Source: Rhizobium sp. AC27/96 (GTDB lineage: Bacteria; Pseudomonadota; Alphaproteobacteria; Rhizobiales; Rhizobiaceae). From it: 64,000 nucleotides of DNA. Both the position numbers and the translations under genes were made by a program. The notes under the pieces were generated by a model. It did not search any database, was not told the DNA's origin, and was given only the letters and a program-made list of their open reading frames with translations. Positions 59,465 to 64,000 of this stretch are shown here, piece after piece. The DNA is taken from assembly GCF_001692325.1 (NCBI RefSeq), contig NZ_LXKN01000075.1, positions 62,001 through 126,000 on the forward strand, given 5' to 3'. Position 1 is the first letter of the stretch; each line of letters starts with the position of its first letter.

Positions 59465-60586
59465 TTACTTTTCGATTTCGGCGTAGTTGTACTTGCCGTC
59501 GGCACCCTTGGACCACTTGTACATGACATAGTCCGGACGGGTGATGTCGCCCTTTGCATCGAAGCCGAGATCGCCGATGGCGGTCTTGAACGGGCCCTTT
59601 GCCTTCATCGCATCGGCAACTGCCATTGGATCATTGGAGCCGGCAGCCTTGGCAGCGGCGGCAATGACCTGCAGAGCAGAGTACGAATACAGCGTGTAGC
59701 CTTCCGGCTCATAGCCGGCAGCACGGAACTTGGCGACCAGATCGGCGGAAGCCGGGTTCTTGCGCGGATCCGGAGAGAAGGTCATCAGCGTGCCGTCAAC
59801 AGCGTCGCCAGCGATCGAAGCAAGTTCGTTCGAGACGATACCATCACCGGACATGAAGTGAGCCTTGACGCCCTGGTCGGCCATCTGACGCATGATCAGG
59901 CCGGCTTCAGTGTGCAGACCGCCGTAATAGACGAAGTCGACGCCAGCCTGCTTCATCTTCGCGATGAGGGCCGAGTAGTCCTTGTCGCCGGGGGTGATGC
60001 CTTCATAGAGAACTTCCGTCACGCCAGCGGCGTTGAGGTTCTTCTTGGTTTCGTCGGCAAGGCCCTGGCCGTAAGGAGTCTTGTCGTGAACGACGGCAAC
60101 CTTGGCGCCCTTGAAGTTGTCGGCGATGTACTTGCCGGCAACTGCACCCTGCTGGTCGTCACGACCGCAGGTACGGAAGGTGTTCCAGAGGCCGCGCTCG
60201 GTAAACTGCGGATTGGTGGAAGCCGGGGTAACCTGCAGGATGCCGTTTTCGGCGTAAACTTCCGAAGCCGGAATGGAAACGCCCGAGTTGAAGTGACCGA
60301 CAACAAACTTGACGCCGTCAGCGACGAATTTGTTGGCGACGGAAACACCCTGCTTGGCGTCGGAGACGTCGTCGCCGAGTTCGATCTTGATCTTTTCCCC
60401 GTTGATGCCGCCGGCTGCGTTGATATCGGCAGCAGCCTGTTCGGCACCCTTCTGAAGCTGGGCGCCAAACGTAGCATTCGCGCCCGTCAAGGGACCACCA
60501 ACGCCGATAATGATGTCGGCCTTCGCAACGCCAGCGAATGCGATCATCGCCGACAAAGCCACTGCCGACAGAAGAGACTTCTTCAT
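59465..60586 (-). CDS. livK: Branched-chain amino acid ABC transporter binding protein
   Basis: 373 residues: signal peptide (about 1-23, ending AKA), then DIIIGVGGPLTGANATFGAQLQKG, FVVGHFNSGVSIPASEVY, HDKTPYGQGLADETKK and VYYGGLHTEAGL, typical of LivJ/LivK. The ATG at 60586 has GGGAG upstream; the longer frame is rejected. It binds Leu/Ile/Val or related amino acids in the periplasm. It is separated by 184 bp from the liv permease/ATPase genes and probably has its own promoter. Confidence 0.93.
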   Translation of the reverse strand: MKKSLLSAVALSAMIAFAGVAKADIIIGVGGPLTGANATFGAQLQKGAEQAAADINAAGGINGEKIKIELGDDVSDAKQGVSVANKFVADGVKFVVGHFNSGVSIPASEVYAENGILQVTPASTNPQFTERGLWNTFRTCGRDDQQGAVAGKYIADNFKGAKVAVVHDKTPYGQGLADETKKNLNAAGVTEVLYEGITPGDKDYSALIAKMKQAGVDFVYYGGLHTEAGLIMRQMADQGVKAHFMSGDGIVSNELASIAGDAVDGTLMTFSPDPRKNPASADLVAKFRAAGYEPEGYTLYSYSALQVIAAAAKAAGSNDPMAVADAMKAKGPFKTAIGDLGFDAKGDITRPDYVMYKWSKGADGKYNYAEIEK

Positions 60587-60770
60587 ATTGTTACTCCCAA
60601 TTTTTAAGCGGGTTCCTTTTGATTTACCCTGCGCGATACCCACCAATCATCACGCCGGTAACGCTTGTATTCCGAAGTTTGGAGGCACGATCATGTCATA
60701 GGCTTTTTGTTTTTATGAGACAGGATCATGCCACTTCTGAATGCAGACTGTGCCTAGTTTAAGCAGACTG

Positions 60771-61124
60771 TCAATTCTTCTTCTTCCACGAAAAGGCCGA
60801 GGTCTTTTCATAGAGCCAGTAATAATTATTCACCATCTGATCGGTACGTCGATACCGATATGCCGCCGTCGCGAAAACGAGCAGAAGAACGACGTCGATG
60901 ATGTAGATCGTCAGATCGAACACCGGCCCGTTGAACAGCGCATGGTGCAGGAATTGCAATCCGAGGCCGATCAGGAAGCTGTAGATGACAACCAGCGGAT
61001 AGGAGTCCCAATTGGACGCCACGGCGCGCCCTGCGCGCCAGGCGGTCCAGAATCCGAGGATGACGATGATCGCGCGGATGACCAGGCGGCCGCCGGTATC
61101 GCTGTCGAAGAGAAGTCCCTGCAT
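60771..61124 (-). CDS. Conserved small membrane protein of the liv locus
   Basis: 117 residues with about three hydrophobic segments (VIRAIIVILGFWTAWRAGRAV, LVVIYSFLIGLGLQFLHHALF, LTIYIIDVVLLLVFATAAY) and a basic C-terminus ending WKKKN. GGAG precedes the ATG. It lies 24 bp after livF, so it is likely in the liv operon, an arrangement I associate with Rhizobiales. It is not a recognised transporter subunit and its function is unknown. Confidence 0.8.
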   Translation of the reverse strand: MQGLLFDSDTGGRLVIRAIIVILGFWTAWRAGRAVASNWDSYPLVVIYSFLIGLGLQFLHHALFNGPVFDLTIYIIDVVLLLVFATAAYRYRRTDQMVNNYYWLYEKTSAFSWKKKN

Positions 61125-61148
61125 GTCAAATTCTCCGCGGAACGGGGC

Positions 61149-61880
61149 TCAATGATGCCCGCCTTCAAGATAGGCGGCGCGCACTTCCGGATTGGCAAGC
61201 AATTCCCTGCCAGAGCCGCTCATCGTCACCCGGCCGTTGACCATCACATAGGCGCGGTCGGAAAGCTTCAGCGCCGCAAAGGCATTCTGCTCGACCAGGA
61301 ACACCGTCAGCCCCTGCGTCTTGTTCAAGACCTTGATGGCTTCGAAGATGCCCTTGATGATCAGCGGTGCAAGACCCAGTGACGGCTCATCCAGCAGCAG
61401 CAGCTTCGGACGCGCCATCAGCGCACGGCCGATCGACAGCATCTGCTGCTCGCCGCCGGAAAGCGTACCGCCGCGCTGCGACTGGCGCTCCTTCAGACGC
61501 GGGAAAAGCGTGAAGATCTTCTCGACGTCCTCGTTGAAGTATTTGAGCTTGTCGAGGCTCGCGCCCATCTGCAGGTTTTCATAGACCGTCATGCGCGGAA
61601 AGATGCGGCGGCCTTCAGGCGACTGGGCGATGCGAAGCCGGGCAATTTCGTGTGTCGGCATGCGCGTAATATCGCGTCCGTCGAATGTGACGGTGCCGCT
61701 GCGCGCCTGCGGCGTGCCGCAGATCGTCATCATCAGCGTCGACTTGCCGGCACCGTTCGCACCGATCAGGCTAACGATCTCGCCGCTGTTGACTTCGATA
61801 TCGACACCGGCAAGCGCGCGGATATTGCCGTAATAAGTCTCAACACCCGCGACTTTCAGAAGTGGTTCGCCCGCCATCAA
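61149..61880 (-). CDS. livF: Branched-chain amino acid ABC transporter ATP-binding protein LivF
   Basis: 243 residues: Walker A GANGAGKST, signature LSGGEQQMLSIGRALM, Walker B LLLLDEPSLGLAP and VEQNAFAAL, the LivF pattern. Its start overlaps the livG stop by 4 bases (ATGA). It provides one of the two ATPases of the importer. Confidence 0.95.
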   Translation of the reverse strand: MMAGEPLLKVAGVETYYGNIRALAGVDIEVNSGEIVSLIGANGAGKSTLMMTICGTPQARSGTVTFDGRDITRMPTHEIARLRIAQSPEGRRIFPRMTVYENLQMGASLDKLKYFNEDVEKIFTLFPRLKERQSQRGGTLSGGEQQMLSIGRALMARPKLLLLDEPSLGLAPLIIKGIFEAIKVLNKTQGLTVFLVEQNAFAALKLSDRAYVMVNGRVTMSGSGRELLANPEVRAAYLEGGHH

Positions 61881-62749
61881 TGTTCACCCTCTTGGAGGTG
61901 TTCGACTTCGGCAATCACCTCTTCCACTTCTTCATCCTCGACACCCAGATAGGCCGCGATCACCTTCGGATCGTTCTTCACCTCATCGGGCGTACCATCG
62001 GAGATCTTCTGCCCATATTCGAGCACGATGACATGGTCGGAGATTTCCATGACCACCGACATGTCATGCTCGATCAGCAGGATCGATGTACCCGTATCCT
62101 TGCGGATGCTGCGCAGAAACTCGTTGAGAACAAGAGATTCGCGTGGGTTGAGACCGGCGGCCGGCTCGTCCAGGCAAAGCAGCTCCGGGCCTGTGCACAT
62201 GGCGCGGGCGATTTCCAGGCGGCGCTGGGCGCCGTAGGAAAGATCGCCGGCCGGATCATCGGCCCGATCGATGAGATCGGCCTTTTCGAGCCAGAAGCGC
62301 GCCAGTTCGATGGCATTCTTGGCCTCAGAGCGATAGCGGCCGATGCCGAGCAGCCCGAGGATCGTATAGCCGGACGCGCGCATGAGCTTGTTATGCTGCG
62401 CGACCAGCAGGTTTTCGAGCACGGTGAGGCCCGAAAACAGACGGATGTTCTGGAAGGTGCGCGCAACCTTGGCTTCGCGGGTAATCCGGAAGTCGGGAAG
62501 GCGTTCCAGGAGATAATCCTTGCCGCTGTTCTGGTTGAGCGTGATCATGCCCATCGTCGGCTTGTAGAAGCCGGTGATGCAGTTGAACACGGTCGTCTTG
62601 CCGGCGCCGTTCGGTCCGATCAATGCGGTGATATCGCCGCGCTTTGCCGAAAAGGAAAGATCGTTGATCGCCATCAGGCCACCGAACCGCATCGACAGGT
62701 GATCGACCTTCAGCAAGGTGTCGCTGGGGGGTGTGGTCACAGCGTTCAT
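61877..62749 (-). CDS. livG: Branched-chain amino acid ABC transporter ATP-binding protein LivG
   Basis: 290 residues: Walker A GPNGAGKTT, ARTFQNIRLF, LSYGAQRRLEIARA signature, Walker B LLCLDEPAAGLNP and LIEHDMSVVM, the LivG pattern. A C-terminal acidic tail of about 20 residues (EDEEVEEVIAEVEHLQEGE) is longer than in enteric LivG. Start shares one base with the livM stop. Confidence 0.95.
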   Translation of the reverse strand: MNAVTTPPSDTLLKVDHLSMRFGGLMAINDLSFSAKRGDITALIGPNGAGKTTVFNCITGFYKPTMGMITLNQNSGKDYLLERLPDFRITREAKVARTFQNIRLFSGLTVLENLLVAQHNKLMRASGYTILGLLGIGRYRSEAKNAIELARFWLEKADLIDRADDPAGDLSYGAQRRLEIARAMCTGPELLCLDEPAAGLNPRESLVLNEFLRSIRKDTGTSILLIEHDMSVVMEISDHVIVLEYGQKISDGTPDEVKNDPKVIAAYLGVEDEEVEEVIAEVEHLQEGEH

Positions 62750-64000
62750 CAGCCGTGGCCCTCCTTGGTAAAGCTGCCGGAGACGGTTTTCCGCTCCTTG
62801 AGGAAAGCGGTCGGCTCACGCGTGCCAACGAAACCGCGCGGCTTGATGATCATCACGACCACCATGGCGAGGCCGAAGATCAGCATGCGGTAGAGTTCCG
62901 GCGTGAAATCCGGTCCGAAGCCAGGGATGATCGTCGTATCGCCGAAGACCAGACCGGTTTTCAGGAAATCCATGTCGCGCAGCAATTCCGTGCCGCCAAC
63001 CATGGCGATCGCGGCAATGGCGATGCCCTTCAGCGAGCCCATGCCGCCGAGAACGACGATGGCAAGAATGACCGCCGATTCCAGGAAGACGAAGGATTCC
63101 GGTGATACGAAGCCCTGACGGGCGGCGAAGAAGGAGCCGGCAAAGCCGCCGAACATCGCGCCGGTGGCGAAAGCCGTCAGCTTCGTCGTCACCGTATTGA
63201 TGCCGAGCGAGCGGCAGGCGATCTCGTCTTCACGCAGTGCTTCCCAGGCACGTCCGATCGGCATGCGGCGCAGCCGGATCGTCACATAGGCCGTCAGCAT
63301 GCAGAGCGCCAGGATGACGTAGAAGAGGAAGATCTTGTACCAGGCCGACGAGATCGGCAGGCCGAAGCTGCGGACGAAGTTGTGCGGATCCTTCATATCG
63401 AAGCTATAGAGGCCGAACAGCGATGCTTTCGTGATGTTGGAAATCCCGAAGCTGCCCCTCGTCACATCGGTCCAGTTCGTCAGGACGATGCGGATGATTT
63501 CACCAAAGGCCAGCGTCACGATCGCCAGATAGTCTCCGCGAAGGCGCAGCACCGGGAAGCCGAGCACCATGCCCCAAATACCGGCAAAAATGCCGGAGAG
63601 CGGCAGCAGGATCCAGAAGGACAGACCGAAATGCGTCGACAGCAGCGCGTAGGAATAGGCGCCGACGGCATAGAAGGCGACATAGCCGAGGTCGAGCAAC
63701 CCCGCCAGACCGACAACGATATTCAGTCCCCAGGCCAGCATCACGTAGATGAGGATCTGGATGCCGAAGTTGTCGACATAGGTCAGCGATCCCTGCGGGC
63801 CGAAGAGCGCCAGCGCCAGCATCGGATAGATGAGCAGGAAAACCAGCGCCATCAGGTTGAAATTCTTACCGACAAACCCCCGCTCGGCCACGACTGGCGC
63901 GGCCTTGGCCTTCTCGGCTTTTCTCGCATCCAGAATGGGCTGCACGAAAACCGTCATCACGAAGCGGCCAGCCGCTGCGATGGCGACGATGGAGGCCAGC
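62749..64000 (-). CDS. livM: Branched-chain amino acid ABC transporter permease LivM (partial, 5' end outside window)
   Basis: An ATG at 63960 is available, but the frame stays open to the right edge and continues a hydrophobic segment (LASIVAIAAAGRFV), as in LivM proteins with an N-terminal DUF3382 region. The true start therefore probably lies outside. The visible part has VMLAWGLNIVVGLAGLLDLGYVAFYAVGAYSYALL, LRGDYLAIVTLAFGEIIRI and GRAWEALREDEIACRSLGIN, the LivM signature. It forms the membrane channel with LivH, which is not in the window. Confidence 0.93.
   Translation of the reverse strand, partial: LASIVAIAAAGRFVMTVFVQPILDARKAEKAKAAPVVAERGFVGKNFNLMALVFLLIYPMLALALFGPQGSLTYVDNFGIQILIYVMLAWGLNIVVGLAGLLDLGYVAFYAVGAYSYALLSTHFGLSFWILLPLSGIFAGIWGMVLGFPVLRLRGDYLAIVTLAFGEIIRIVLTNWTDVTRGSFGISNITKASLFGLYSFDMKDPHNFVRSFGLPISSAWYKIFLFYVILALCMLTAYVTIRLRRMPIGRAWEALREDEIACRSLGINTVTTKLTAFATGAMFGGFAGSFFAARQGFVSPESFVFLESAVILAIVVLGGMGSLKGIAIAAIAMVGGTELLRDMDFLKTGLVFGDTTIIPGFGPDFTPELYRMLIFGLAMVVVMIIKPRGFVGTREPTAFLKERKTVSGSFTKEGHG

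Noticed and set aside
60743..60771. Direct repeat GCAGACTGT, two copies 20 bp apart upstream of livK
   Set aside because: Short, one copy overlaps the end of a coding region, and no known regulator site matches.

Overview
The window reads as chromosomal DNA of a Rhizobiaceae alphaproteobacterium, most likely Rhizobium. The grounds are a NepR-EcfG / PhyR general stress locus, hmuPSTUV haem uptake beside tonB with TGA-N9-TCA iron boxes, ThuA/ThuB-type sugar enzymes, a RIME-like palindromic mosaic, and high-GC codon use throughout. I saw no rRNA, tRNA, CRISPR array, transposase or prophage. The only clearly broken gene is a small SEC-C protein gene with two frameshifts.

Layout. 1-10.4 kb: thuA-thuB (thuB cut by the left edge), a tetR-SMR exporter pair, then a six-gene minus-strand sugar operon (Gfo/Idh/MocA oxidoreductase, TIM-barrel isomerase, binding protein, two permeases, ATPase) divergent from a LacI regulator across a perfect 14-bp operator-like palindrome. 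10.5-18.5 kb: truncated haemoglobin and a DUF423 protein, then haem and iron genes: a DUF2325 / small protein / HmuQ-like haem monooxygenase operon, tonB, and hemP-hmuSTUV. 18.5-22.6 kb: general stress response: a DUF883 / holin-X-like pair, ecfG-nepR, divergent phyR and an HWE histidine kinase. Three sites match the EcfG promoter (GGAAC-N16/17-CGTT) and a fourth comes close.

22.6-34.7 kb: reductive pyrimidine breakdown: preT-preA (dihydropyrimidine dehydrogenase), rutR, hyuC (beta-ureidopropionase), hydA (dihydropyrimidinase), a cupin, and an ABC importer with two permeases, an NMT1/THI5-type binding protein and an SMR-like membrane protein. 34.7-39.6 kb: an RND efflux pair. 39.6-53.8 kb: urease genes (ureDABC, ureEFG) with several extra passengers and the urea ABC importer urtABCDE, all on the minus strand. 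53.8-58.3 kb: divergent from urtA, an unusual NCS1-transporter / Cys-rich / hybrid histidine kinase fusion and a LuxR-type response regulator. 58.3-64 kb: a 2-hydroxyacid dehydrogenase and a branched-chain amino-acid (liv) importer, with livM running off the right edge.

The right half is largely about nitrogen scavenging: pyrimidines are degraded to ammonia, CO2 and a beta-amino acid, and urea is imported and hydrolysed. The transporter-like kinase next to urtA is the best candidate for a little-described sensory system, possibly a nucleobase-, hydantoin- or urea-responsive switch built like CrbS/CrbR but with a different transporter family. Its target and ligand are inference.
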